Origin: Clavulina sp. PMI_390
Lineage: Eukaryota; Basidiomycota; Agaricomycetes; Cantharellales; Hydnaceae
Direction: 5' to 3'
NCBI GenBank assembly: GCA_015039315.1
Contig: WIDE01000043.1
Coordinates: 1-50,277, forward strand
Length of the DNA stretch: 50,277 nt
The notes beneath the pieces are model-generated. The model made no database searches. It had not been told where the DNA came from and worked only from the letters and a program-made list of their open reading frames with translations. This document shows, piece by piece, positions 33,927 to 44,382 of this stretch. Both the position numbers and the translations under genes were made by a program. How positions within the stretch are numbered: the first letter of the stretch is position 1; each line of letters begins with the position of its first letter.

Positions 33927-36179
33927 ATGACCCTAGCGAGGATGTATCAAGGCGTGTTGGTGTGGCCCCTGGTGTTGCTGAGTGTTTTGAACGCGTCAAC
34001 TCCCAGTTGGGCTTTCCAACATCCTCTCGAACCTTCACCTACGCCTGGCGTCATTAATGCACCAAAAAATGAAAACCATGCTCCTATCCTCGATGCTGAG
34101 TTTGAAAGCTGGCTCTCGAATATTTCCTCTGTCTGGGGCTTGAAAGGGTTGTCGATCGCGGTGGTCCAACGTCACGATGATGAGTCTTGGCAGATGGAAA
34201 CTAAGGGATATGGAGTCAAAAATGAGGCTGGAGACCCAGTCACCCATGAAGTGAGGAATTTCCATCTTTTTAACCCTCTGAGGCTGAGTCATGAACACCG
34301 CTCTTCCTCAAGACAACCTTCGCGATCTGCTCCAATTCCAAGCTTTTCACGACCTTGGCTCTGGGAAAGCTCATAGACGAGGGAGCCACTCTCCCGAACT
34401 CCTCTCTTCCCCTCAAGTGGTCCACCAAGGTGGTCGATATCCTTGGTGATGACTGGCAGCTGGAAGACAAGGTAGCCGAGCGTTACGCAGATTTGATTGA
34501 CGTCATGAGTCATCGGACTGGCCTACCGACCCACAATCTGGGCTGGTTACGCGGGGATTCCACCGCTCAAGCGGTTAGGAACCTCCGGTACCTTCGTCCA
34601 TCAAAAGAGTTTCGCCAAGGGTAGGTGTTCCATGTTTCAGGGTATTCGTTTGTATACTTGTGCTCACGGTAGTCTCCCTAGCTGGCAATATAGCAACTGT
34701 ACGTGCAATATATTCTCCCTCCTTTCGCTTTCGTGCATGACAAATGTCTCGACCAGTGATGTATATCACAATGGCAGAGATTGTGGAACGTGTCTCGGGA
34801 CGTCCATTCATCAAATTTATTCAAGAGGAAATCGTGGACAAACTACCCCTCTCCTCTACTACTATGAATTCGACTTGGGCAAGAAAAAGCGGTCATCTCG
34901 CTGATGGCTTCGTCCAGATTCGAAGGAACGTCTCGGACGGGATAGGCCTCATGAACTCAACTTACGAGCCTACGACCTTCTTCAACGATGAAAAGCTTAA
35001 AAATATACTCGCGGGAGCCGGAGGTGCGATAATGAACGCAAAAGATGCTGTAAGTAGCTTTGCTATTCTGTAAGCTTTACACGCTCATAACGGCTGGTTT
35101 CATCATGCAGGCAATATGGCTACAGACATTATTGATGCTTGGGCGGCACCCTAATACTGGAGAATCCGTGATCCCGGCTGCGGCAGTCCTCCAAGCTGCT
35201 TCAGGCGCAACCATTGAAAGTTCCGATCCCACCGCCCCCGAGCTTAGCGTATGGGTTTACGGAGGCGGTCAAGAACAGTACGCCTATCAGGGCCATAATG
35301 TATGTTTCTACACTATCTAACATCCGGTTGTTCCTCATAATGATCTTCTCGTGTAGATTGTGCAGCATACTGGGGGTTGGCGAGGTTGGATGTCCGTAAT
35401 TTCTCGAGCCCCTCAAGACGGACTAGGAATCTCGGTGTTCACAAATTGGGACGAAGGTGCATATGTGATGGATATTATCAAATACTATCTATATGAAAAA
35501 GCTCTAGGTCTTCCTCATGTCGATTGGAGTTCGAGGTGAGTATAACACCGTGATGATAGCGTTCGGCCTTGACATGTGTTACGCTTCTTTTTAATTCTTT
35601 AGATTCCGTGCTATCGTTGAAAACGAACTTGAGGCTGAATTCCAGGATTCCGTTTCGGTTCTTCCACCTAAATCTCCAGAACAATGGAGCTCGCTGATTA
35701 CTCCATACCTTGGCACCTATCACCATGGAGCGTACGGCACATACGAGCTCTGTCCACCACCTTCGCCTAACCATAATTCGTCCTCTCGCTGCGCCGAATC
35801 AGATGAGTATTGGCGCAAGGTTGTGAAGGCAGAAGTCTCAACCCCGTCACAACCTCCCTTGATGGGCATCGTGGTTGCTCCGCCAAGGTTGAACTACATG
35901 CACCTCATTCCCACTCGGTCAGCCACCAAGTTCATAATTGAGGGGTTCAAAGTCACTACTAGTCCGACTCCACCCTCCCTAGCGGATGGCTATCGTCCGG
36001 TACGGGATGTTGTATACCCCGTGTTCGATATGAATGCAGCGATTGAATTTTCGCTCAATGAATCCGGAGTGGAAGGGTTCGGTCCCAACGGTGTGTGGGG
36101 AGCTTACGACCTTGTTGAAGGGCCCTCGGGGGAAACGGTGAGAGAGAGGGCCGAGGTCTGGTTCGACAGGATAGGCTAG
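33927..36179 (+). CDS. Secreted serine beta-lactamase-like protein, copy 2 (about 628 aa)
   Basis: Tandem paralog of the previous gene with exons 33927-34250, 34313-34620, 34682-34698, 34757-35049, 35111-35299, 35357-35535, 35603-36179. Exons 2-7 have exactly the same lengths as in copy 1 (308, 17, 293, 189, 179, 577 nt). Active-site motifs are intact: Ser-Asn-Ser-Lys, Tyr-Ser-Asn and His-Thr-Gly. Start chosen at 33927 (Met-Thr-Leu-Ala-Arg before a hydrophobic core) because it best matches the copy 1 signal peptide; in-frame ATGs at 33915 and 33942 are alternatives. The two proteins differ at many positions, mostly conservatively, so both are probably functional. It converges on the repeat-protein gene downstream. 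Confidence 0.9.
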
Positions 36180-36554
36180 GCTAGGCCAGCTTCCCCCCTG
36201 TAGTCGTGGATGAAGTTGCACAAGAAATGATATATTGACGGTGCACCTAGAAAGACAATTGGAAATTATTGACCTCTGGACTAGGTCTTGTGTAAAAATA
36301 ATTGCGAGTGGACCCCCCATCCATCTCTGAAAGTTAGAAGAGACCTCGATTATCCATTGAATGTATACAGAGCACAATATACAAGGAATTAGGTGTGACC
36401 ACCCAGCCAAGCACCTCTACTATCGTAACGGACGGCGAAAACGTAAATCAAGCTTAATGGAAGGAATAATCAACAGTAGAGCACCAGAAAGAAGATTCAA
36501 CATTGGAAGGGGAACGAAAAGGATGCGAATGGGAGAAGCGTAGGAAGATGGTAT
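36180..36554. other. Convergent intergenic spacer; start of duplicated segment
   Basis: From about 36350 the sequence matches 40660 onward (shared ttgaatgtatac, acaatatacaaggaat and cccagccaagcacctc blocks), marking one end of the repeat-protein duplication. No gene seen. Confidence 0.55.
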
Positions 36555-38628
36555 TTAGTCAAGCTCATTGATGCTAAAAAAATAGGATTGGAAATTAGTA
36601 GCTGATTTATGTGTGGACAAAAGTTCGAGCTCACCTAAACTCTTCCGAGCGCTGGAAAAGGCTCTCAAATTCACTCAAAAGATTGCCAACCAGCCCAGAG
36701 GCAGCACCACCAGCCAAACCACCGAGAACTTGGCTAGTAACACCGTTCCCGCTCGGCTTGAACGAAGAAGCACTCAAAGGAGAGCGGCGCTCCATGCCGT
36801 GAAGCTCTTCCCGAGCCATCAAGGCCTCCTCTTCATCGCGTCGGAACAAGCTCTCAAGCTTCTCGAGTAGGCCACTAACAAGGGAGTTGGCACCGACTGA
36901 GGCAAGACCACCGAGCGCAGTACCAGCGGCACCACTAGCAGAGAGACGCTTGGATGGAGTCTGGAGACTACCGATCTTGTTCATCAGAGCGGTCTTGACT
37001 GCAGCCTTGTCGGAGGCAGAGAGGGTTTGCGCCTGTTGGATGATAGTGCTGATGGAGTTGACATCACGCTTGACGTAGGCGGCCTCATCATGCACGTCAG
37101 CAAGATCGCGGCGGAAGAGACCTTCGATCTATGACATTGTGGGTTAGGATCTGCTGCAAAAACAGAATGGTCCAAGAATAAAAATACTTACCAGGCCGAG
37201 GAGGTTACCGACTAGGCCAGAAGCGGCACCACCAGCCGCGGAGGAGATGATGGATCCACCAAGACCATTGGCAGAAAGGGGAGCGCGGGCCTCAAGCTCA
37301 AAATCATCACGGCGGAAGAGGCTCTCGATCTTCTCGAGGATCCCGCTCACAAGGCCGTTAGCACCGACTGAGGCAAGACCACCAAGCGCAGTACCAGCAG
37401 CACCGCTAGCGGAAAGGCGCTTGGAGGGTGTCTGGAGAGCCCCGATCTTGTTCATGAGCGCGGTCTTGACGGTTGCCTTGTCGGAGGCGGAGAGGGTCTG
37501 CGCCTGCTTGATGATGTTGCTGATAGAATTGACATCACGCTTCATGTACATGGCCTCATCGTGTGCGTCAGCAAAATCGCGACGGAATAGACCTTCGATC
37601 TGTGAGATGACGCGTTAGAACTCATGTGAGAATAGGAACAGAAGGCATACGCACAAGCCCGAGGAGGTTGCCAACCAGGCCCGATGCGGCACCACCAGCT
37701 GCAGAGGATATGATCGAACCCCCGAGACCATTAGCTGAGAGGGGAGCGCGGGCCTCGAGCCCAAGGTCGTCACGGCCGAAGAGGCTCTCAATCTTCTCGA
37801 GGATCCCGCTGACGAGGCCATTGGCGCCAACGGACGCGAGACCGCCGAGCGCAGTACCAGCAGCACCACTAGCAGAGAGACGCTTAGCGTGACCGGGTGC
37901 CAGACTGCCAATCTTGTTCATCAAGGCTGTCTTGACAGCAGCTTTGTCGGTGGGCGAGAGAGTCTGTGCCTGTTGGATGATAGTGCTAACAGAGCTGACG
38001 TCGCGCTTCACATAAAGGTCTTCATCATGAACATCAGTGAAGTCGCGGCGGAAGAGACCCTCAATCTGGGGTGTAGACGTGTCAGGCTGAGATGCAAGGG
38101 ATAGGATAGAGAGGTGAACGAACCAGACCCAGAAGGTTTCCGACCAGTCCAGAGGCAGCACCACCTGCCGCAGATGAGATGATCGATCCTCCTAGACCGT
38201 TTGCGGAGAGAGGAGCACGAGCCTCGAGCTCCGAATCGTCGCGCTTGGCTTGGAGGGTGCCGATCTTGTTCATCAAGGCATTCTTGACAGTGGCCTTATC
38301 GGCAGGCGAAAGAGTCTGGGCCTGCTGGACGATGTTGGTGAGAGCGCCAGCGGAGCGCTCGTCGAAGTCACGCGAGAAGAGGCCCTCGAGCTATTGAAAT
38401 TTGATTAGCTCCATTTCTATGAGAAAAAAGCATGCAATCTAGGAGACCGACCTTGCTCAAGAGATTTCCAACCAAGGCCGAGGCGGCACCACCGGCTGCA
38501 GAAGAAATGACTTGAGAGCCAAGGGTAGGTGTTTCCTCGACGACGACAGGCTTGGGAGTAGAGAGAGGAGCAGCAAAGGCAGGGGAAGCAAGGAGGGCGA
38601 TAAGAGCGACAGAGGTGGCAGCGCGCAT
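36555..38628 (-). CDS. Secreted dibasic-site (KEX2-type) repeat protein 1, 591 aa
   Basis: Six minus-strand exons (38452-38628, 38124-38390, 37655-38065, 37192-37599, 36635-37128, 36555-36573) give 591 aa without cysteine. A signal peptide (Met-Arg-Ala-Ala-Thr then a hydrophobic core ending Ala-Phe-Ala-Ala) is followed by repeats. Exons 2-5 start with Leu/Ile-Glu-Gly-Leu-Phe, and exons 2-4 end in Gly-Asn-Leu-Leu-Gly-Leu. A full module of about 137 aa has a Gln-Ala-Gln-Thr-Leu-Ser...Met-Asn-Lys-Ile-Gly helical part, a Ser-Gly-Ala-Ala-Gly-Thr-Ala-Leu-Gly-Gly part, and a Ser-Ala-Ala-Gly-Gly-Ala-Ala-Ser-Gly-Leu-Val-Gly glycine-zipper part. Thirteen Lys-Arg/Arg-Arg sites (e.g. 168-169, 209-210, 305-306, 345-346, 381-382) separate them. 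The plan resembles KEX2-processed fungal repeat proteins; no named family recognised. Released peptides and role are inference. Confidence 0.85.
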
Positions 38629-38747
38629 GTTGAATGGATTTGTAGGAAGAATGAAAAGGTTGAGTGAGTGTGTGCGAGACAAGTTTCGTTAAACGAGTTG
38701 AAGAAGTAGGTGATTAAGGAGCAACTATCAAAGTGCGAGCTGTTGAA

Positions 38748-38752
38748 TTATA
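38748..38752 (-). promoter_or_regulatory. TATA-like box of repeat-protein gene 1
   Basis: Minus-strand tataa 120 bases upstream of the ATG; gene 2 has the same element at the same distance within a conserved stretch. Confidence 0.5.
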
Positions 38753-39124
38753 AAGCTTGAAATAAACGACAAGCTAGGGAGAAGCCATTGGTGAGGATAA
38801 GAGACGACAGGCAAGACGGTCGACGACGTACTGCAACCAGTGCACTAGTGTCCGAAAGAAGAACGAAAGGAGCTGGAGAAGAGGAGTTGACTGGGTGAGT
38901 GAGGAGTCTCAGCCCAACTCTTGCATGATCTTATACTCTCTCAACCGAAGGTTTGAAGCAAGTCGCTGATGTCTGTCTTTCTGCCAAGGACCGATCACTG
39001 ATGGTACTCAAGCAGCCTCCATCAGCCGTCTCATCGCTTCCTGTGAACTGGGCCTATTGTATACTCTACTGCGTCCAACCTTTGGCCAAGTCTTTTCATC
39101 ACATTCTTGGCATAGTCTGGGCAG

Positions 39125-39209
39125 ATCGTTGCATCATCGTGCACGTGACCAGGGCGGTTAGAATTCAGTGGCATCAACACACAGCCACAAAACTCTCGTC
39201 GTATCCGAG
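39125..39209 (-). promoter_or_regulatory. Conserved upstream block with CACGTG, gene 1
   Basis: About 85 bases about 500-580 bp upstream of repeat-protein gene 1 are much better conserved with gene 2 than the surrounding sequence. They include cgtgcacgtgacc (CACGTG at 39142-39147, a bHLH-type site) and ggcatcaacacacagccac. Regulatory function is inferred from the conservation. Confidence 0.45.
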
Positions 39210-40867
39210 GGGAGATCTTCACTCCGCTGTCTTGATCTCCATGGTTTGAATTTTCAATACATGAGTTAGATGATGCATCACAAAACACGCGCAACAATAA
39301 CTTCCGATTTATCGTCATTCAACGCTCCTCTTCAATGAATAGACCTCTGGAAGGTTTGTCGCTGCGCAATAAGATGAGCCAGTTGATCGCGCTACATGCC
39401 AAGTCTCCCACACCATAATAGTGGTGACACAACAGGCGCTTATTGTTTTTCATCATCACTGGGCGCTTGTCTGGTTGTGCGGCTAGAAGAACTCGTTGGC
39501 TGGCGCTTTGGCCTTAGAATATTCTTCACCGTTTCCTGCCTGTATGACTTGCTCCGATATCCACTGTGGTTTCTCTGTCTTATATTCTGCCTCTTGTTGT
39601 CGATGGGTTGCGACTGTGGTCCTCAGGAGAGGAACTTGGGCACCCCATGCCTAAGGAATTGAGCCGAGAGATAACGAGCAACCCTAGTCTACCTTCGTAC
39701 TTTCCACCATCTAGCCACTTGGGTGCTTATGGAAGGCACCTCGCCTTACAAGGTGAAAGTGCGAATAAGCTCAGTGTCGCCCGAAACAATGTGAAATGGA
39801 GTAATAGCCAAGATTGTATGGGGTCTCTTACCCAAGTCCTGGTCTCACTATCATGTGTGCATATAGGTTCTTCAACCGCTTCCATAATCCATGGCTACTT
39901 TACCGGGGCGTCAGCGCTATGGCGTCATTCGACCCGATAGGTAGCAAACTGTGTGGCTCGGGCCATGCGGACTGGGCCAAAGTGGATACCTATACCTCGT
40001 GTAGGAATATATCTTCGAGACCTCATTACCGCGTCGTGAGTGGTAGAGCAACGGGATGTTAGTGATAGCGGCTCTCTCTCAAGCACTTTTATAGACGCTT
40101 ATGGAGTTCGTGGCTTCGGCAGTTCGTTCCGTTCTAACTTACGCTAGGTCGGCTGACAGCGAGTATGAGCAGATATTAAGATTATGAAAATTTCGAGACG
40201 ATCTAATCCAAAATTAAACGCGGGAGATGCAAAGCATCGCGGCATTCGAGCGACTCGTGTGCAGCGGCAATCGCCAACACCATTATAATGGCTTTGCTGA
40301 ATCTCGGGGCTTTGAGTTTATCACCATTGTATGGCGGTAATGGGGACCAATCTTGGCCATAGTAACCCGTAATCTCCGCTTTGGCTCCCTGGGATCAGCT
40401 TTGATCTCCTCTTTTTTTCATCACCACAGGACTTGATCCTGTGTCCGTACTTCACCTCAGCTGTGGATGGAAAGATAGCATGCGTAACAACCAAATTAGG
40501 ATAACGATGTGAATAGTTCGCTGCGGGAACGCGCAAGAAGAATATCGTCCTTGTCCAACATTGCAAAATCACTTACGGTAGACCACAAATTAGATCTGAA
40601 CCGAAACTCACTCAGAGTGGAGATTTCATTCATCCTGAAAATTTGAACAGAAACCTCGATTATTGTTTGAATGTATACGGAACACAATATACAAGGAATC
40701 CGGTGTGACTACCCAGCCAAGCACCTCCACTATCGTATCATGGACATCGAGATCGTAAATCAAGCTTCATGGGGAGAATAACTACCGAGAGAGCACCGGG
40801 GGGAAGAATCAACATCAAGCGAACAACGAAATCGAGGAGGATGGGAGAGACGGAAGAAGTGGGGTAT

Positions 40868-42801
40868 TTAATCAAGCTCGTTGATGCTGAAAAATAAGAT
40901 CAGAAATTACTAGCTGGTTTGTGTCAGGGTAATAGTTTGAGCTCACCTGAATTCCTCTGAGCGCTCGAACAGGCTCTCAAATTCACTCAAAAGGTTACCA
41001 ACAAGCCCAGAGGCAGCACCACCAGCCAAACCGCCGAGAACTTGGCTAGTAACACCGTTGCCGCTCGGCTTGAACGAAGAAGCGCTCAAAGGCGAGCGGC
41101 GCTCCATGCCGTGAAGCTCTTCGCGTGCCATCAGGGCCTCCTCTTCGTCACGTTGGAACAAGCTCTCGAGCTTCTCGAGTAACCCGCCAACAAGGGATTT
41201 GGCACCGACTGAGGCGAGACCACCGAGCGCGGTACCAGCGGCACCGCTAGCCGAGAGACGCTTGGATGGACTCTGGAGACTACCGATCTTGTTCATGAGA
41301 GCGGTCTTGACTGCGGCCTTGTCGGAAGCAGAGAGGGTCTGGGCCTGCTTGATGATAGTGCTGATGGAGTTGACATCACGCTTGACGTAGGCGACCTCAT
41401 CGTGAACATCAGCGAGATCGCGGCGGAAGAGACCTTCAATCTGCACTCCCATGGGTCAGGGTCCCATGTAGAACTGGAAGGGCTCAAGGAAGAGAATACG
41501 TACAAGGCTGAGGAGGTTACCAACCAGGCCGGATGCAGCACCACCAGCCGCGGAGGAGATGAGGGACCCGCCAAGACCATTAGCAGAGAGAGGAGCGCGG
41601 GCCTCGAGCTCCTGCTCATCACGACGGAATAGCCCTTCGATCTAGGGTATTGTGAATCAGGGGACGGTATAGGAAAGAGAGTTGAGCACGAGACGTACCA
41701 GGCCAAGGAGGTTGCCGACCAACCCAGATGCAGCGCCTCCTGCAGCTGAAGAGACGATGCTTCCTCCAAGGCTACCAGCCGAAAGTCGAGCACGGGCCTC
41801 AAGCTCAGAATAGTCGCGTTCAGGGAGTTTGTCAAAACCGTGAGGCTACATATTTGTGTCAGCCTCCGCATCAAGAGTCAATTATTCGTGGACGACGAAC
41901 CAGGAACTTAAGGTTGGGCGGCAGCTTAGGGCCTGCAGGATGAGGGCGGTGGAGACGAGCTTCTAGCTCGAACTCATCACGCCCAAAGAGACTCTCAAAC
42001 TTTTTGAGGATCTCGCCGAGCGCCGCGTTAGCCTCGAGCCCGGTGCTACGTTTGGAGTTTGTAGGAGCAAGGGTGCCGATTTTGTTCATCAAGGCTGTCT
42101 TGACAGCGGCTTTATCGGCAGGCGAGAGATTCTGTGCCTGTTTGATGATTGTGCTGACGGAGCTGACGTCGCGCTTCATATAAAGGTCTTCATGAGCATC
42201 ATTGAAGTCGCGGCGGAAGAGACCCTCAATCTAAAGCGATAGATAAGTCAGACTGAGATGTAAATGATAACATAAGAGGTGAACGAACCAGTCCGAGAAG
42301 GTTTCCGACCAGCCCAGAAGCAGCACCACCAGCGGCCGAGGAGAGAAGCGAGCCGCCAAAGCTATTCGCCGACAGAGGAGCGCGAGCATCAAGCTCTGAA
42401 TCGTCACGTTTGGCTTGGAGAGTGCCAATCTTGTTCATCAGGGCATTTTTGATGGCGGCCTTATCAGCAGGCGAAAGAGTCTGGGCTTGTTGAACGATGT
42501 TGGTGAGAGCACCGGTAGAGCGCTCGTCGAAATCACGCGAGAAGAGGCTCTCGAGCTATTTAAATTTGATTAGCTCCACTTCAAAAAGCAAAACGGCAGA
42601 AATAGGAACACGAACCTTGCTCAAGAGGTTTCCAACCACGGCAGAGGCCGCACCACCAGCTGCTGAGGAGATAACCTGAGACCCAAGGGTAGGGGTCTCC
42701 TCGACGACAGGCTTGACGACGGGCTTGGGGACAGAGAGGGGAGCAGCAAAGGCAGGGGAAGCAAGGAGGGCGATGAGAGCGACGGAGGTGGCAGCGCGCA
42801 T
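40868..42801 (-). CDS. Secreted dibasic-site (KEX2-type) repeat protein 2, 526 aa
   Basis: Paralog of repeat protein 1. Seven minus-strand exons (42616-42801, 42289-42555, 41901-42230, 41699-41845, 41504-41641, 40947-41440, 40868-40886) join in phase to 526 aa. Exon 2 (267 nt), the penultimate exon (494 nt) and the last exon (19 nt, ending Ser-Ile-Asn-Glu-Leu-Asp) have the same lengths in both genes. The middle differs: exon 3 (110 aa) keeps the helical half-module but ends in an unrelated Pro-rich stretch, and exons 4 and 5 (49 and 46 aa) hold only the glycine-zipper half. It has nine Lys-Arg/Arg-Arg sites and no cysteine. The signal peptide is nearly identical, with a longer Pro/Val pro-segment. 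No disabling lesion seen; a divergent functional copy is likely. Function unknown. Confidence 0.83.
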
Positions 42802-42920
42802 GTTGATTGGGTTCGTAGGAAAAATGAGAAGATTAAGTGAAGGTGTTTGAGAGAAGTGTCGTTAAACGAGTTGAAGAAGCGGGTGATTAGTGTGCGGCTA
42901 TCAAAGTGCAATTCGTTGAA

Positions 42921-42925
42921 TTATA
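42921..42925 (-). promoter_or_regulatory. TATA-like box of repeat-protein gene 2
   Basis: Minus-strand tataa 120 bases upstream of the ATG, at the same position as in gene 1. Confidence 0.5.
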
Positions 42926-43288
42926 AGGCTTGAAAGTAATGACAAGCTAGGTACGATCTCGGTGAGGAAGAAGAGATGGCACTCATAGACGATCAATGAC
43001 TTACTGCAACCAGTGCACTAGTGTCCGAGAGAAGAACGAAAGGGGCTGGAGAAGAGGAGTTGGCTGGGTGAGTGAAGAGTCTGAGTCCGGCTCCCTCGTG
43101 GTCTTATACGTTTTCAACTGAACGTTTTTCGAGAAAGTCCTTGGTGCCACAGACCGATCAATGATGGCACTCAAGCAGCCGCCATCAGCCGTCTCATCGC
43201 TTCCTGTAAACTGGGTTAACTATCCATGGACTGAGTTCGACCTCAAGCCAAGGTTTTTCGTCGGACTTCTTGGCATACTCTGGGTAGA

Positions 43289-43371
43289 TCGTTGCATCAT
43301 AGTGCACGTGACCAGGACAGGTACAATTCAGTGGTATCAACACACAGCCACAAAACTCTCGTCGTATCCGA
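43289..43371 (-). promoter_or_regulatory. Conserved upstream block with CACGTG, gene 2
   Basis: Counterpart of 39125-39209: agtgcacgtgacc with CACGTG at 43305-43310, then ggtatcaacacacagccac and actctcgtcgtatccg. Same order and nearly the same distance from the start codon as in gene 1. Confidence 0.45.
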
Positions 43372-44382
43372 TCACTCCATTCTTTTGGTCTCCATGGCAT
43401 GACTTTCAATCTATGAAGTGAAAGGGTGCATCGCAAAACATCCGCCTCGGGCATGCCCTCCGTGTTATGGTCGCTCATAATTCTCGTTTGATGGACCGAC
43501 TATTTCAAAAGTCTACTGCCACTTGAGACGTTATTTCCTGGATAACACTACATGCCAAGTCTCCGGTACCACGAGAACGGTAACGCGGTGGGCAATATTG
43601 CTCCCATCATCACTGGGCGCCTGTCCTATGGTACTACCAGAAGAAATCGTTGGCTAACACTTCCACCCTCAAAATATTCTTCGCCATTTGCTACCACTAT
43701 GACTTGCTCTGACGTCCAATCTGGTTCCTCTAACTTGTATTCCCTTTTTTGTCGCTGATGCATCGTCGGCGTGGTTCCTAAACAGGTAAAATCTGAGCCT
43801 TCCGTGGTTTCTACAGATGGGCCAAGGTATAATGGGGAGCAAACAGTGCAAAGAAGCTCCTTGTCGCTCGAAACTTTAGAAACTAGATTAGCGAAAAGAA
43901 TTGGAATGGGAATCTTGGGGAGATCTATTATGCCTATGACGAAGTTCCACATCACATCCATCGCCCGTGGCCGCATATCTAGATCTGAGGCGCCAACTCT
44001 GCGCTCGTGTATCGTATAATATTCCATGTGTACCTGCTCACATTGCTCGGAACGTGTCTAACCTGACCCTATTCAATGAAAATGCAGCATGGTGCGCGAA
44101 GATATCGAGAGAGTCACAGCTTGATGCGATGGCACCGATTCCCCTTTTTCTCTCTAGTGCTTTTGTGTACATTTGTTGACCTCGGACCACTTCATTCTAT
44201 TTTGGTTTGTGCCAAGTCAGTCTGCGTAGAATCTAAGGTAGCTGGAATTCGGAGGAGGCCAAAAGTGAGATCGATTCCTTCAGCACCTCAAGATCTCGTT
44301 GCTCTCAGTACCATCACCAGTACTGTTATCATGGGTTCGTCCAAGCGCAGGTTTTTGGGCTCGTCGCCTCTGTCCGGTAGTG

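Larger units (their letters stand above)
36350..39740. repeat. Segmental duplication, copy 1 (approximate ends)
   Basis: Contains repeat-protein gene 1 with its 3' flank, promoter and about 1 kb upstream. It matches copy 2 at 40660-43760 in order and orientation, including non-coding blocks near 36355, 38840-38920, 39000-39050, 39125-39209 and 39396-39600. The ends are estimates by eye. Confidence 0.75.
38629..40867. other. Intergenic between the two repeat-protein genes
   Basis: 2.2 kb. The first 1.1 kb is the duplicated promoter region of gene 1. About 39750-40650 is unique, with no recognised gene. From 40660 the second copy of the duplication begins. Open frames here on both strands look like by-products. 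Confidence 0.5.
40660..43760. repeat. Segmental duplication, copy 2 (approximate ends)
   Basis: Same-orientation copy of 36350-39740 carrying repeat-protein gene 2. Non-coding flanks match on both sides, for example gcactagtgtccga near 43014, ggcatactctgggtagatcg near 43271 and catcatcactgggcgc near 43605. Ends estimated by eye. Confidence 0.75.
42802..44382. other. Intergenic between repeat-protein gene 2 and F-box paralog C
   Basis: 1.58 kb between divergent genes. The first kilobase is the duplicated promoter region of the repeat protein; the rest holds the F-box paralog C promoter. Minus frame 43626-44027 (133 codons) has no motif. Confidence 0.5.

Noticed and set aside
36611..38397. Many plus-strand open frames across the repeat-protein gene 1 (and the same across 41199-42679 for gene 2)
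   Set aside because: They are antisense shadows of GC-rich Ala/Gly/Ser codons; the minus-strand exon chains have signal peptide, splice sites and phase agreement.
38953..39318. Open frames conserved between the two upstream regions (38953-39249 and 43161-43421 plus, 39031-39318 and 43194-43478 minus)
   Set aside because: Both strands are open at once because the DNA is duplicated and conserved; lengths and ends differ between copies and no start or splice context is shared. More likely regulatory sequence.
36555..42801. Repeat proteins as hydrophobins
   Set aside because: Hydrophobins have eight patterned cysteines; neither protein has any cysteine.
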